Assembly (NCBI GenBank): GCA_037128595.1 | Contig: JBAXWB010000024.1 | Span: 22,353 to 86,352 of the forward strand | Reading direction: 5' to 3' | Length of the DNA stretch: 64,000 bases | Source: a bacterium | Lineage (GTDB): Bacteria; Verrucomicrobiota; Kiritimatiellia; CAIKKV01; CAITUY01 | In this document: one piece after another, positions 1-9,100 of the stretch | How positions within the stretch are numbered: the stretch's first letter is position 1 | Layout of the letters: each line of letters begins with the position of its first letter | The notes under the pieces: model-generated | Seen by the model: only the letters and a program-made list of their open reading frames with translations | What the model was told of the DNA's origin: nothing | The model's database searches: none | Translations under genes and position numbers: made by a program

Positions 1-321
1 TGCGGGTCCTACAACTTTGAGAACAAGGCGACCAGGCAATATCAGGAGTTCACGACCGCCTATGCGGGAGTCTCCCAGGTAGTGCGTCCGGATGGGCTCT
101 ATAACGCCAATACCCGCTTCAGCCTTTACCGGTGGCACATCATGGATCCCGTGCGGTTCCAGGCTGATTTTGCCGTGACCATGCAGGCGTTGGGCTGGCG
201 TGCCGGGGGCCGCTACCTTCCGGCCCAGGATGATATCGCCTCGGTTGCGTTTTGGTATCAGTCCGAACCTCACATGACTTTCCCGAAACTGCCTGAGCGG
301 GACCGGTTGGAGATCATTTAA
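1..321 (+). CDS. GH172/DUF2961 glycoside hydrolase, C-terminal part (5' end outside window)
   Basis: The frame is open from the first base of the window to the stop at 319-321, so about 106 C-terminal residues are seen. The fragment has the DUF2961 (glycoside hydrolase family 172) ending: CGSYNFENK near the start, then RPDGLYNANTRFSLYRWH, then a RAGGRYLPAQDDIASVAFWY block and a proline-rich end. GH172 enzymes act on fructose- or arabinose-type glycans; the substrate here cannot be read from the fragment. A GTG at position 82 lies inside the conserved domain and is not a start. The gene ends 76 bases before the GH78 gene on the same strand, which fits a glycan-degradation cluster. The family call is firm; the function is inferred. 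Confidence 0.85.
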   Translation, partial: CGSYNFENKATRQYQEFTTAYAGVSQVVRPDGLYNANTRFSLYRWHIMDPVRFQADFAVTMQALGWRAGGRYLPAQDDIASVAFWYQSEPHMTFPKLPERDRLEII

Positions 322-397
322 CCCTACGGTCTAGTGAGCCCGTTTGTGGTGGTGAGGAATGTTCCGGGGCGGTGGATGCGGCTCAGTGAAGAAAAAA

Positions 398-3205
398 ATG
401 AAATCGATCACGGCCAGCAACAACCCTGAAAGCTCCGCCTCCTTTGTCTGGTTGGGCGCTGGTGGGCGTGAGCGGAATCGCTTTGTGCTGTTTCGCCGCA
501 ATGTTTTCATCGATGAGGTGCCCGCTTCGGTCGACCTCCATCTGTTTGCCGACTCGCGCTACCGGTTGCGTGTCAACGGGCGGTTTGTTTATGCGGGACC
601 GCCCCGGTTCGTTACGCAGTATCCCGAATATGACACGGTGGACCTTCTCCCTCACCTTAAACTCGGCCCCAATTGTATCACGGTCGAGGTGAACACCTAC
701 GGAGCGGCGTCGTACCAAACCATGCCGGATGGGCGCGGTGGGTTTCTGGCGTGGGGTACGGTGGGGCAGGCGGGAAAGGCATTGGAAATTGATCTGGCGA
801 CGCCGGGTGGTTGGTTGGCACGCGAGGTGGAGGCCTGGGATGCCCATTCGCCCCTCTACAGTTTTGCCCAGAATCCGGTTGAAATCCTCGATACTCAAAA
901 ATTTAACGAGGCCTGGGTACTGCCCGGTTCATGGGACTTCCGTGGCTGGTTGCCTGTAGATATTATTCCGGCGTGTGAGGCTCCGTGGGGGCGGCTGAGT
1001 GCCTCCACGGCCCCCGTGATCCCCTATTCGCCGGTTTCGCCGGAGACCATTCTTTGTTCTGCGGAACTGGACGCGAGTGAGTTACGGTGGGGGTTCACTA
1101 TCCCTGATCAGGTCATGGGCACGTCGAAAACCGCCCCCCAAGAGCTGTATACGGCCTTCTCATCATGGATCTACGCGGCAACCGGGCAAGCGGTGGTGGC
1201 GGGGTTGCATTGGGGTGATTTTGCCCTGAACGGTACGGCCCTTGAGACGGTCCCGCATCCAATCCTTGGGAACCGTCATGATGCGACTCTCAATCTCAAG
1301 ACGGGATGGAATCATCTTACAGGGGTGGTGGAGTTCCTTACGGCGGCAGAGTTCTGGTCATTTCTGATTGGCTTACCCAAAGCGGCACACCTGAAACTCC
1401 GGGCCAGGGCCGATGAGCTGGAAACAGCGGCGTTCATGTTGTCCCCGTTAGTTTCCCGAAATGCAATCGATTTAACGTGGAGTACCGATCCGTGCTCCCT
1501 GCCGCCGGAAGGGTGGAGGCAGGTGGTGGGGGATCCCCTATTGGTCTGTCCCGCCCGATTGACGGCTTGGGATCGCCCGCTTGGGGGCGCGATCCATGAT
1601 CGCTCCTATGCTGATCTAGCCTCCGTGGCGGACATCCGTGGGGCAGGGCATGTTTGGGTTTTTAAATTCAAGGGCGGGGCCTTGGGGCATGTGACGCTTG
1701 ATCTTGACGCCCCGGCGGGAACCGTCGTCGATGTCGGATTCGATGACTGGTTACGCCCTGATGGCCTGATTGATCTCTACCGGAGCAATCCGTTCATCAA
1801 CAGCGTGGAACGCGTGATCTTGAAGGGTGGCCGCCAACAGGTTCAATTATTCCACTCCCGCGGCGGAACCTTCATCCAGGTGACCGTGAGGTTGCCCGTG
1901 ACGGGCGCGCACCCTGGAAAGGCCAGACTGCATGGCGTTGCGGTGCTTCAGACCAAAACTATTCCCGTCGTGCTAGGTGATTTTCACGCCTCTGATTCCG
2001 CTTTTGATGCCATCTGGCGTGCGGCGGTGGAAACGTTGTCCGCCAGCACGGAGGACTCCTACGCCGATTCGCCCTGGCGTGAGCGAGGCACCTACCTGGG
2101 TGACTCTTACGTCAATATGTTGCTGCATCCGTTGTTGCACCATGACCTCACCCTGGCCCGCCGGGTGGTGCGGCTCTTCGCCCAGACGGTCACGGTGGAT
2201 GGCCAGATGCTTGGTGCCGTTCCCTCATGTCTGGCATTTTCTCATGAGGATTTCACGCTGATCTGGGTCCTGCTGTTACATACCTATTGGAGTGTCACGG
2301 GTGACAAGGCCTTGGTGGAGGAATTATGGCCGGCGGTGCAGTCGGTTTTGGCCGGCAGGAAATTCGCGGTTCACAGCAGCGGATTATGGAATGCGGACCG
2401 ATGCCGGCAGTTTATTGATTGGGGGGTGGTGAAGGAGGAGCGCGAAGGGGCCGCCAATGCGGTGCTTAACGCCTTCCGGATTGGTGCGCTCGACGGTGCT
2501 GCTGAACTGGCAAAGGTGATCGACCGTGACGATGACGGGGTGTTGCTGCACTCGGAGGGGCAGGCCCTGCGCCAGGCGTATTCAGAAACCCTATGGCTTC
2601 AAGACACAGGGCGATTTGCCGCCGGCTTGGCCCCTGATGGTCCGATGCGGTCTACCGCTTTTCACGCCAATATATTGGCCTATTTATTCAGGATTGGAAC
2701 CCTGGAACAACAGGAACAGGTCGAACGCTATGTGATCGGACGGGCGAAGGTGAATTACGAACTGGGTTTGGCCGGGGGTGGGGGAGCGGGGCATGCCGAA
2801 TTATACTTTCTGGCCTATCTGTTGCCGGCCTTGGGGGAGCATGGACAGTTTGACTTGGGGGAATCACTGATCAAGGAGCATCTGGGCACCATCATCAAGA
2901 CGGGGTATTCGACCTTGCCTGAATGTTTCAGCACGCCGAGCCGTCGCAACGGCAGTTGGTGCCATAGTTGGAGCGGCTATCCCGCCGTCTATCTGACGCG
3001 GTATATGCTCGGATTGCGGCAGACCACGAAGGGGAATCCGGATCATTTTATCCTTCAACCCCTGGTTTCCGGGCACATTACCCAGGCGTCAGGTCGTGTG
3101 CCTCACGCCAAAGGGCTTATCAATGTGGCGTGGACCCGGACCGGTGCAGGGCTCGTTTTCAAAGTGGATGCGCCGGAAGGTGTGGTTCTGGAAGTGGCCA
3201 AGTGA
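398..3205 (+). CDS. GH78-type alpha-L-rhamnosidase family protein
   Basis: This is a 935-residue protein with the layout of bacterial alpha-L-rhamnosidases. N-terminal beta-sandwich domains (residues 10-140 include a sugar-binding-like LFADSRYRLRVNGRFV stretch) are followed by an (alpha/alpha)6 barrel from about residue 530. The GH78 barrel motif YADSPWRER lies at 555-563, with D557 and E562 as candidate catalytic acids. No signal peptide is evident, so it probably acts in the cytoplasm on imported oligosaccharides. The frame also opens at an ATG at 359. I prefer 398 because GGTGAGGA directly abuts the first ATG, and the extra 13 residues (MFRGGGCGSVKKK) look unlike family N-termini. It follows the GH172 gene and converges with the URO-D-like gene 19 bases downstream. 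GH78-like proteins are often of uncertain substrate. Confidence 0.8.
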   Translation: MKSITASNNPESSASFVWLGAGGRERNRFVLFRRNVFIDEVPASVDLHLFADSRYRLRVNGRFVYAGPPRFVTQYPEYDTVDLLPHLKLGPNCITVEVNTYGAASYQTMPDGRGGFLAWGTVGQAGKALEIDLATPGGWLAREVEAWDAHSPLYSFAQNPVEILDTQKFNEAWVLPGSWDFRGWLPVDIIPACEAPWGRLSASTAPVIPYSPVSPETILCSAELDASELRWGFTIPDQVMGTSKTAPQELYTAFSSWIYAATGQAVVAGLHWGDFALNGTALETVPHPILGNRHDATLNLKTGWNHLTGVVEFLTAAEFWSFLIGLPKAAHLKLRARADELETAAFMLSPLVSRNAIDLTWSTDPCSLPPEGWRQVVGDPLLVCPARLTAWDRPLGGAIHDRSYADLASVADIRGAGHVWVFKFKGGALGHVTLDLDAPAGTVVDVGFDDWLRPDGLIDLYRSNPFINSVERVILKGGRQQVQLFHSRGGTFIQVTVRLPVTGAHPGKARLHGVAVLQTKTIPVVLGDFHASDSAFDAIWRAAVETLSASTEDSYADSPWRERGTYLGDSYVNMLLHPLLHHDLTLARRVVRLFAQTVTVDGQMLGAVPSCLAFSHEDFTLIWVLLLHTYWSVTGDKALVEELWPAVQSVLAGRKFAVHSSGLWNADRCRQFIDWGVVKEEREGAANAVLNAFRIGALDGAAELAKVIDRDDDGVLLHSEGQALRQAYSETLWLQDTGRFAAGLAPDGPMRSTAFHANILAYLFRIGTLEQQEQVERYVIGRAKVNYELGLAGGGGAGHAELYFLAYLLPALGEHGQFDLGESLIKEHLGTIIKTGYSTLPECFSTPSRRNGSWCHSWSGYPAVYLTRYMLGLRQTTKGNPDHFILQPLVSGHITQASGRVPHAKGLINVAWTRTGAGLVFKVDAPEGVVLEVAK

Positions 3206-3224
3206 GGGGATCCCCTTGGACACG

Positions 3225-4295
3225 TTATTTCCGATAGGGCTCCGATTTCTTCAATATCATTTCGGCTTCTGTTTCGGATTCAAATTCCGCGATGACATAG
3301 ACGCCTTTTGCTCCGATCGCATCAAATAAAGGGATGATCTCGTGTCCCTTTACCCCGCAGACTTGCAGGGATCTTCCTGATGCCAGAATCCGTTTGTAAA
3401 GTTCGTACCATCGGGGATCTCCGGGAGGCTCGATCCCGGCCTGGGGCGACCATTCCACGGCCTTCAGCCCCTCAAGCGAAAGGATGGCGTCAAGGTGGAC
3501 GAGGGCTTGGGTTCCATCGACATGGAACATGGTAAAGGGGATCTTGGTGCACTGGTCCCGGAGATAGGGCATGCCAAAGCTCTCGAACATCTCCGGAGAA
3601 ATCATGACGGAGGCGTCACATTGCAGAAGGGTGACGCGCCCGGGAGCCCATAACCTGAATGCCCCATAACTTGAACTTCCATCCGGGGCGGACGTCATCT
3701 GGTAAAGCCGTTCAAAGCATTCCTGCCAGACCAGGTAGATTTCATCAAGTTTTGAAACGACCCAGTCCGGCTGTTCGAGCAAATCCATGAGAAGCGGTTG
3801 ACCGCCCCGCAGGGAAGAGAGGACATCCAGTCCGTCGCAGAGGGCGGGAATCCCGAAGAGGGCATCATCATGGGGCAGGTGTTTTCCCTCCAGAATCAGC
3901 CGTTCCGTGATCTGCCACCACAGATTTTGTGGATCAAAGTGGAGTGGAGGGATGATAGTCGGGTCTTCGGCCGTTTCGAAAAGTGGCTCATACCAGACGG
4001 TGTCTGGCCCTATGGTTGCATGGCAACCGAGATAAAGAGCCAGGGAACCCGCCCCGATGTCTGTTTCAAAGAGGGGGAGGGTGTCGCCGGGAAAGACCTG
4101 AGTCTGCAAATCCTGCAGGGTCCCCTTTGCCCGAACCAACGGATGCTTATAGTCGGTGTCTCGTGGCAATGGGGAAGGACGTTCGGGGGGTGTAGCGGAT
4201 GGGCATATTGGACGCCAGGAACCGATGACACAACCTTCATGTCGCCACCAGGCTTCGAAGTTCTTTCGTGTTTCCAACCAGTTGTTCTTGAGCAT
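3225..4295 (-). CDS. Uroporphyrinogen decarboxylase-like (URO-D fold) protein
   Basis: A 356-residue protein of the URO-D/MtaA superfamily. Relatives decarboxylate uroporphyrinogen or transfer methyl groups from corrinoid proteins. Family landmarks are the long helical start (KNFEAWWRHEG), the DTVWYEP segment near residue 98, the QCDASVMISPEMFESF block (225-240) and FHVDG at 257-261. Methyltransferase members bind zinc with an H-x-C motif at about this place; here it reads H258-V-D260, so the usual cysteine is absent. It is the last gene of a GH30-EamA-URO-D transcription unit (17 bases from the EamA gene). It is paralogous to the protein at 10041-11123, which has the same H-x-D-G motif. Such proteins recur in sugar clusters of PVC bacteria, but the reaction is unknown; heme synthesis is unlikely here. 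Confidence 0.75.
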   Translation of the reverse strand: MLKNNWLETRKNFEAWWRHEGCVIGSWRPICPSATPPERPSPLPRDTDYKHPLVRAKGTLQDLQTQVFPGDTLPLFETDIGAGSLALYLGCHATIGPDTVWYEPLFETAEDPTIIPPLHFDPQNLWWQITERLILEGKHLPHDDALFGIPALCDGLDVLSSLRGGQPLLMDLLEQPDWVVSKLDEIYLVWQECFERLYQMTSAPDGSSSYGAFRLWAPGRVTLLQCDASVMISPEMFESFGMPYLRDQCTKIPFTMFHVDGTQALVHLDAILSLEGLKAVEWSPQAGIEPPGDPRWYELYKRILASGRSLQVCGVKGHEIIPLFDAIGAKGVYVIAEFESETEAEMILKKSEPYRK

Positions 4296-4312
4296 AGGGT
4301 GCCCGTTTCCGT

Positions 4313-4747
4313 TCAGCCGCGCGAGGCGATGATCCCGCCGACGACAATGAACAGGGCGCCGATCGTGATGGTGCCTGGATTTACGGTCTTGTATTCGCCC
4401 ATGAGGGTCAGGCCGATGAGCACAGCTACCAGGGTGTTCATATTATAAAGCGGTGCCAATTGGCTGATGTTGCCACCGTATCGGGAGAGCCCGATGGCGA
4501 TGCAACCGGTCGCGAGGGCCCAGAAGAGCGCAAAGAGGGCCGTATATCCGATGGCTGGCAGCGTCCAGGCGCTCTCGCGGGTGACGCCCCACCAGATGCC
4601 GCCCACGCAGGAAATCACCAGGCCTACCACTACCAGGTAGGGGCCCTGACTGATTCCGTGCGCTGATTTTTGAAAGACGCCAGAGATACCAAGCAGGATG
4701 GCCGCGGCGACGCCGCCGAAAAGGATCGAAAGGGTGGAATTGCTCAT
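4313..4747 (-). CDS. Half-size EamA/DMT-type transporter
   Basis: A 144-residue, very hydrophobic protein with about five membrane helices and one EamA-like unit (about half the size of a typical ten-helix DMT exporter). The stretch from residue 85 (GCIAIGLSRYGGNISQLAPLY) and the ending VVGGIIASRG are typical of the family's second helical half. The frame extends upstream to 4852 over the end of the GH30 gene, but MSNSTLS at 4747 starts just before the first helix, so I chose it. No clear Shine-Dalgarno sequence precedes it, and translation may rely on coupling to the GH30 gene 40 bases upstream. As a half transporter it would need to dimerise. A sugar or metabolite role is only suggested by its neighbours. 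Confidence 0.7.
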   Translation of the reverse strand: MSNSTLSILFGGVAAAILLGISGVFQKSAHGISQGPYLVVVGLVISCVGGIWWGVTRESAWTLPAIGYTALFALFWALATGCIAIGLSRYGGNISQLAPLYNMNTLVAVLIGLTLMGEYKTVNPGTITIGALFIVVGGIIASRG

Positions 4748-4787
4748 ACGGTTAATGTGCCGAAACTCATTCCGGAACGCAATCACA

Positions 4788-6104
4788 TTACCGCTGAATA
4801 AAGGTGTTAAATGATGACGGTTCAAGCAGGGCGGATAGGCGGGCATTTCCAAAATCCATCGTCATGCGGCGTGCTTCCTTGAAGGGATTGGTCACCACCA
4901 GGACTTTGGAGTCGTCCGGGTTCTGGAAAGCCACCGCATTGGCCGCCCATGGGCCGGTTAGGCCAAGACGAGTGGCGCCCGGAAGCACCGCACTGGAAAA
5001 ATGCTTCATCAGGTAGAACTCGGGATTCAGTTGCACGGTCTTCCGGTCCGGATCGACGGTGATCATGGAATTCTGTTTCCAGCCCCAGGTGCTTTCGCCG
5101 CCCGGTGCCAGAACCATGTTCCAATACACATAGGCGGTGACCCCGTTGGTGAAATAATGCCACATCATTTCGAAGATATACTCCGCATAAGCCCACGTGT
5201 TGGTGCCGTCCCCGCATTCGCTTTCCGTCTGCATGAGCGGGAGATCAGGATAGGCCGCCTGGGTTTGCTGCAGGGCATATTTCCCGGCCCACTGGTATCC
5301 CACCCCTTTGACATAAGGTCCGGCCTTGGGGTCGCTCAGCACGTGGTTGGCGTACTGGTTGAAACGGGTTTTAAACATGCGATGGTCAATTTCAGGGCCA
5401 TTGAGTGTCCCCAGCCAGATCTCCGTTTGGATGCCGTGTTTCTTGAACAGAGGGCCCAGATAGGATCCGATGAATTCCCTGAACTGCTCCCCGGTCCAGA
5501 CGCAGGAGGGGAACTTCTGTGAGGACATCGGTTCGTTCTGGATGTGGAGTTGGGTAATAGGGATGTTTTCCTTCTCGTACGCCTGTACGAACTTCAGGAA
5601 ATACAGGGCATAAGCGGAAAGGGTTTTCTTGTCCCACACCAGCGTGCCGTAATTATAGGCCTTGGGGAATTTCATCCATGCGGGCGGACTCCAGGGCGAG
5701 GCAAACAGCGTCAAGGAGGTGCCCGCCTTTTGGGCCATGCGAATGTAGGGGATCAGGTATTTCCGGTCACGCTCGATCGAGAAGTGCCGCATTTGATAAT
5801 CGCCGTCCGTATCATTCAGGCTGTACCACTGCTCGGCATAATCGTTAGCGCCAATCGGAAGCCGACAGACATTAAACCGACATCCGTTTTCACCGAAGAG
5901 CTCCTTGAAGATCAAGGCCTGTTTATTGACGGGGAGGGAGCGGATCGCGGTGAAGCCGAGTTCATTGAAACACCCGCCGAACCCCAACACGGTCTGGTGC
6001 CGGGCTCCCGTGAGAGCCAGGTTGACGGGGCCTGTGGCGGAGGGGCTGACCGGGGTGGTGCGCCAGCGGTGCGTTTCAGTCGAGACGATATGTTTAATGG
6101 ACAT
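4788..6104 (-). CDS. GH30 family glycoside hydrolase (glucosylceramidase-like)
   Basis: A 438-residue GH30 enzyme. The family's fingerprint is complete: GFGGCFNELG (41-50) at the barrel start, SPWSPPAWMK (136-145), the acid/base HIQNEP with E191 and the nucleophile in QTESECGDG with E294. The barrel is followed by a C-terminal beta-sandwich, as is normal for the family. No signal peptide is visible, so the protein is probably cytoplasmic. Relatives cleave beta-glucosides, beta-xylosides or beta-1,6-glucans; the substrate is not readable. A strong Shine-Dalgarno sequence (AGGAGG) lies five bases before the ATG. It heads a three-gene unit with the EamA transporter and the URO-D-like gene. Confidence 0.88.
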   Translation of the reverse strand: MSIKHIVSTETHRWRTTPVSPSATGPVNLALTGARHQTVLGFGGCFNELGFTAIRSLPVNKQALIFKELFGENGCRFNVCRLPIGANDYAEQWYSLNDTDGDYQMRHFSIERDRKYLIPYIRMAQKAGTSLTLFASPWSPPAWMKFPKAYNYGTLVWDKKTLSAYALYFLKFVQAYEKENIPITQLHIQNEPMSSQKFPSCVWTGEQFREFIGSYLGPLFKKHGIQTEIWLGTLNGPEIDHRMFKTRFNQYANHVLSDPKAGPYVKGVGYQWAGKYALQQTQAAYPDLPLMQTESECGDGTNTWAYAEYIFEMMWHYFTNGVTAYVYWNMVLAPGGESTWGWKQNSMITVDPDRKTVQLNPEFYLMKHFSSAVLPGATRLGLTGPWAANAVAFQNPDDSKVLVVTNPFKEARRMTMDFGNARLSALLEPSSFNTFIQR

Positions 6105-6239
6105 GGGGCCTCCTCTTATTCGTTAAAACCGGGGATATTTCGTCTTTATCACAAATGAAGTCAAATCATTTGATCCTGCGGAAAAAGTCCCTTTGGCGCC
6201 GAGGTATAAGGTGCTTGTTCAGCAGAATCACTAGCGTCC

Positions 6240-6377
6240 CACAGGTCGTAGGTTTTAAGACTGTAGGCTTTAGGAAAGTCATTTTAAAAATCGCAAATGC
6301 CCTTAAGTCAGCATATATAGAGATGCATGAATTTCTGAAGCGTCTACAGCTTACAGGCTAAAAACCTGCGACCTGTG
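6240..6377. repeat. Imperfect inverted repeat in the 6105-6407 intergenic gap
   Basis: Two arms of about 34 bases, 6240-6273 and 6344-6377, are near-perfect reverse complements (outer sequence CACAGGTCG, inner CTGTAGGCT) and enclose 70 bases. The element fills much of the gap between the divergent GH30 and SGNH genes. It could form a long hairpin or be a small palindromic mobile element. A short related run (CTACAGCCTACAGCCTAAA) recurs at 45012-45030. The rest of the gap shows no gene. Confidence 0.6.
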
Positions 6378-6407
6378 AGACACGAGTGAAACGGCAAAGG
6401 ATGAACC

Positions 6408-7094
6408 ATGATTAGAGCTAATGACCATATTTTGTTCCAGGGCGATTCCATCACCAACGCCTTCCGTAAGCCGGAGGAAATGTGCAATGCCTACCAGTTG
6501 GGCGCTGGCTACGCGATGATCGCGGCCTCGCAACTGCTGGCCACTCGTCCCGGGGATACCCTCCGTTTCACCAACCGGGGTGTCAGTGGTGAAGGGGTCA
6601 AGGAATTAGCGAGCCGCTGGCAGGGTGATTGCCTGGACTTGCGGCCAGATGTGTTGAGTCTCCTCGTCGGAGTCAACGATGCGGATGTGACTCATGAGAA
6701 CCCCGCCACCCCGCTCGAGGAATATGGGCGGTATTACCAGGAATTGCTGGCTCGGACCTGTGCGGCATTGCCGTCAGTCCGACTGGTGCTGCTGGAACCG
6801 TTCGTGCTTCACTACGGAGCCGTTCGAGAACGGGCCTTGGCCGATATTGCGGCACGTGGCGAGATCGTGCGCCGCCTGGCGGTGGAGGCCGGTGCGATCT
6901 TCGTGCCGCTTCAGGCCGTCTTTGCCGACGCGCTGAAACAGGCCCCTGTGGAATACTGGTCTTTTGATGGCATTCACCCCAACGCCCAAGGTCACTGGCT
7001 GATCGCCGAGGCGTGGTTACGGGCGATGCATGCCAATTGCCCGTCCTTGTGCAGTCAGTTGATGTTCGGCGACGTTAATGTTGAGGGTTTGTAA
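6408..7094 (+). CDS. SGNH/GDSL-family hydrolase (esterase-like)
   Basis: A 228-residue single-domain SGNH hydrolase. The four family blocks are all present: GDSIT with nucleophile S14, the oxyanion glycine G58 in NRGVSG, VGVND with N90, and DGIHPN with D187 and H190 completing the triad. There is no signal peptide. Family members remove acetyl or other acyl groups from carbohydrates. Together with the esterase starting 26 bases downstream it probably deacylates glycan fragments released by the neighbouring glycosidases; this is inference from context. AAAGGA precedes the ATG by about eight bases. Confidence 0.88.
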   Translation: MIRANDHILFQGDSITNAFRKPEEMCNAYQLGAGYAMIAASQLLATRPGDTLRFTNRGVSGEGVKELASRWQGDCLDLRPDVLSLLVGVNDADVTHENPATPLEEYGRYYQELLARTCAALPSVRLVLLEPFVLHYGAVRERALADIAARGEIVRRLAVEAGAIFVPLQAVFADALKQAPVEYWSFDGIHPNAQGHWLIAEAWLRAMHANCPSLCSQLMFGDVNVEGL

Positions 7095-7120
7095 GATGAA
7101 AGGTCGAAAAAAGGTTAACT

Positions 7121-8503
7121 ATGAATACTGCGACTTGCACGATCCGCGAAGGTGGATTTACCGGCTCCAAGATTAAGCCGGGAACGGTTCACCGGTACAC
7201 GCTTTACATCCCGGCGAATGCCAATCCCGAACAACCTTCCGCCCTGTATGTCCAGCAAGACGGCCTGCTGGAGTTCGTGCCGGAGCTTTTCAAGCAACTC
7301 AGTGCGGACGGGGCTATGCCCGCCTGCGTGGCGTTGGGTGTGGTTTCCGGGTCATCTCCCGCAGCGCGCGAGGGCGGTTTCGCGAGATCCACGCGTTCCC
7401 CGGAATATGATGGACTCGGTCCGGACTACGCCAACTTTCTCGTCGAAGAACTGATCCCTTTTGTGAGGAAGGAATACAGCCTGAATCTCTCAGATGATCC
7501 GAATATGCACTTGATCGCGGGGTGCTCATCTGGCGGGATCGCGTCCTGGAATGCCGCCTGGGAACGGAACGACTATTTCCGGCGCGTCTATATGAACAGC
7601 CCGACTTTTTCCGCGTTCCGCGGAGGCGATTCCCTGACCGTTCTTATGCGGAAATATGAAACAAAGCCGATTCGCGCCTACATGACCGTCGGGACGGATG
7701 ATATGCGGAATTCCGCTGGCGACTGGTATCTGGAAGCGATGTCAGCCAGCGAGGCGCTGAAATATGCCCAGTATGATTTTGCTTTTGAGGTCTTTCCGGG
7801 CGGGCCGCATGGGGCGGGGTTCCGTGACGCCAAAGTGTTTGAGAAGGCCCTGCGCTTCATCTGGAAAGACTGGCAGACGGAGGTCATCAAGCCGTTGGGG
7901 CTTTCACCGCGAGTGGCCGATCTCGTCACGCTGTCAGACCCCTGGTGTGAAACCAGCGAGCCGGTGCCGAAAGCGTGTGTGCCGACCATTCCTGAAGGCT
8001 ATTACCGTTTCGACCAGGGCGGCCGCATCTGGCTAAACCGCGCTGACGGGACAAGTGTGATTGCAGCAGAAACGAAGCGTGAAATTACCTCGATCGCCAT
8101 TTCCTGTGACCGCTGGCGCCTTTATATTGCCGACCGGAACCGCCGGTTTGTCTATGTGATGGCGATCCAGAAGGACGGGACGCTGACCGACGGCTACGCC
8201 CATGCGCACCTCCATCTCGCCGATGACAGCATGATGCTTGGGGCTTCGGCCCTCTGCGTTGATGTGCTGGGGCGCCTTTATGCCGGGACGCAGATGGGGA
8301 TCCAGATAACGTCACATTCAGGCCAAAACAATGCAATCTTGCCCCTGCCGGGGCACCTGCCCATAACGCGATTGGCGTTCGGCGGAGAGGACCATGGCAT
8401 GCTGTATGCGGAATCAAATGGAAAGGTGTTCAAACGGAAAGTCCTGACGCACGGTTTGACAGAAACCAGCCCGCTGGGGGAGCCCGTGTCGCCGCCATTC
8501 TGA
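7121..8503 (+). CDS. Enterochelin-esterase-type alpha/beta hydrolase fused to a C-terminal propeller
   Basis: A 460-residue fusion. Residues 1-275 are an alpha/beta hydrolase of the D-component/Fes-like esterase group: nucleophile elbow G134-C-S136-S-G138 and catalytic histidine H230 in FPGGPHGAGF. Residues from about 290 to the end resemble a gluconolactonase/SMP-30 or NHL-type six-bladed beta-propeller (LYIADRNRRFVYVM, CVDVLGRLYAGTQMGIQI). No secretion signal is visible. It forms an operon with the SGNH hydrolase. The likely role is ester removal from plant or algal glycans, with the propeller either lactone-opening or binding. The esterase half is firm and the propeller call is moderate. 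Confidence 0.8.
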   Translation: MNTATCTIREGGFTGSKIKPGTVHRYTLYIPANANPEQPSALYVQQDGLLEFVPELFKQLSADGAMPACVALGVVSGSSPAAREGGFARSTRSPEYDGLGPDYANFLVEELIPFVRKEYSLNLSDDPNMHLIAGCSSGGIASWNAAWERNDYFRRVYMNSPTFSAFRGGDSLTVLMRKYETKPIRAYMTVGTDDMRNSAGDWYLEAMSASEALKYAQYDFAFEVFPGGPHGAGFRDAKVFEKALRFIWKDWQTEVIKPLGLSPRVADLVTLSDPWCETSEPVPKACVPTIPEGYYRFDQGGRIWLNRADGTSVIAAETKREITSIAISCDRWRLYIADRNRRFVYVMAIQKDGTLTDGYAHAHLHLADDSMMLGASALCVDVLGRLYAGTQMGIQITSHSGQNNAILPLPGHLPITRLAFGGEDHGMLYAESNGKVFKRKVLTHGLTETSPLGEPVSPPF

Positions 8504-8630
8504 CGGCGACACTGTGAGTACGGAGAACGTGATTGGGTTCCCGCCTGGATCGAGACCACCCGTGATGTCCGGAACTGGGGCGTGCCACCGGATGGCGAAA
8601 CCGGAATCAGTGGCGTTCTTAATCCTTTAG

Positions 8631-8668
8631 AGAGCAGTTCAACTGCTTCGCAGTCGAACTGTTCTTTT
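8631..8668. repeat. Hairpin, AGCAGTTC family, copy 1
   Basis: AGAGCAGTTC and GAACTGTTCT form a near-perfect stem around a short loop, followed by a T run on the plus strand. The same outer arms recur in the hairpin at 9101-9142, so the two bracket the transposase remnant. It could act as a terminator for the esterase gene (stop at 8503) or be an end of a mobile unit. Confidence 0.6.
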
Positions 8669-8675
8669 CAATGCC

Positions 8676-9077
8676 TTGCAGATAAGCGCGTTACGTGATG
8701 CAGGCATGACGGAGGCAGAGCAACGCCACCAACCTTATCTATTCAAGCTCAAGCAAACCACCAAAGTCCAGAAACACATCCGGCATCTGGAGGCCATTAC
8801 TTCCCGCCCCTTGTTGCTTCAGGCGGTCGGCAGACTCGTGACCACAGGACGGCGGAAGATGATCCGCCTTACCTCCATGCATGCCTTGGCCGATCAGATC
8901 CGCTTGACGCTCAATCGAATAGGACAGTTCCTCAACAACCTGACCCGAACTGCGGAGCAGTTGAGCGTTGAAGCTTTTTGGGCCATGATTTTATCAGCCG
9001 CGTTTATCAAATGGTTACGGGGAAAGGTGCTTCAGCCGGTCATGCATGGCGATCAGGTCCTTTTCCAACTCGCTTGA
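8676..9077 (+). pseudogene. IS1380-type transposase remnant with internal deletion
   Basis: A 133-residue open frame whose first 35 residues (RDAGMTEAEQRHQPYLFKLKQT and onward) resemble the middle of IS1380-family DDE transposases. The remainder (ITSRPLLLQAVGRLVTTG, then RLTSMHALADQIR, TAEQLSVE and LRGKVLQPV) resembles their C-terminus. About 100 residues that should lie between, including the last catalytic segment, are missing, and an in-frame stop lies upstream at 8628. This is therefore a decayed, internally deleted copy and not an active transposase. The family assignment is from recalled sequence features. Confidence 0.6.
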
Positions 9078-9100
9078 CGACTTGTCCGGCATGGGAATAA

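Noticed and set aside
8676..9077. A functional small transposase
   Set aside because: The middle of the DDE domain is missing and the frame has an upstream stop, so it is a remnant.
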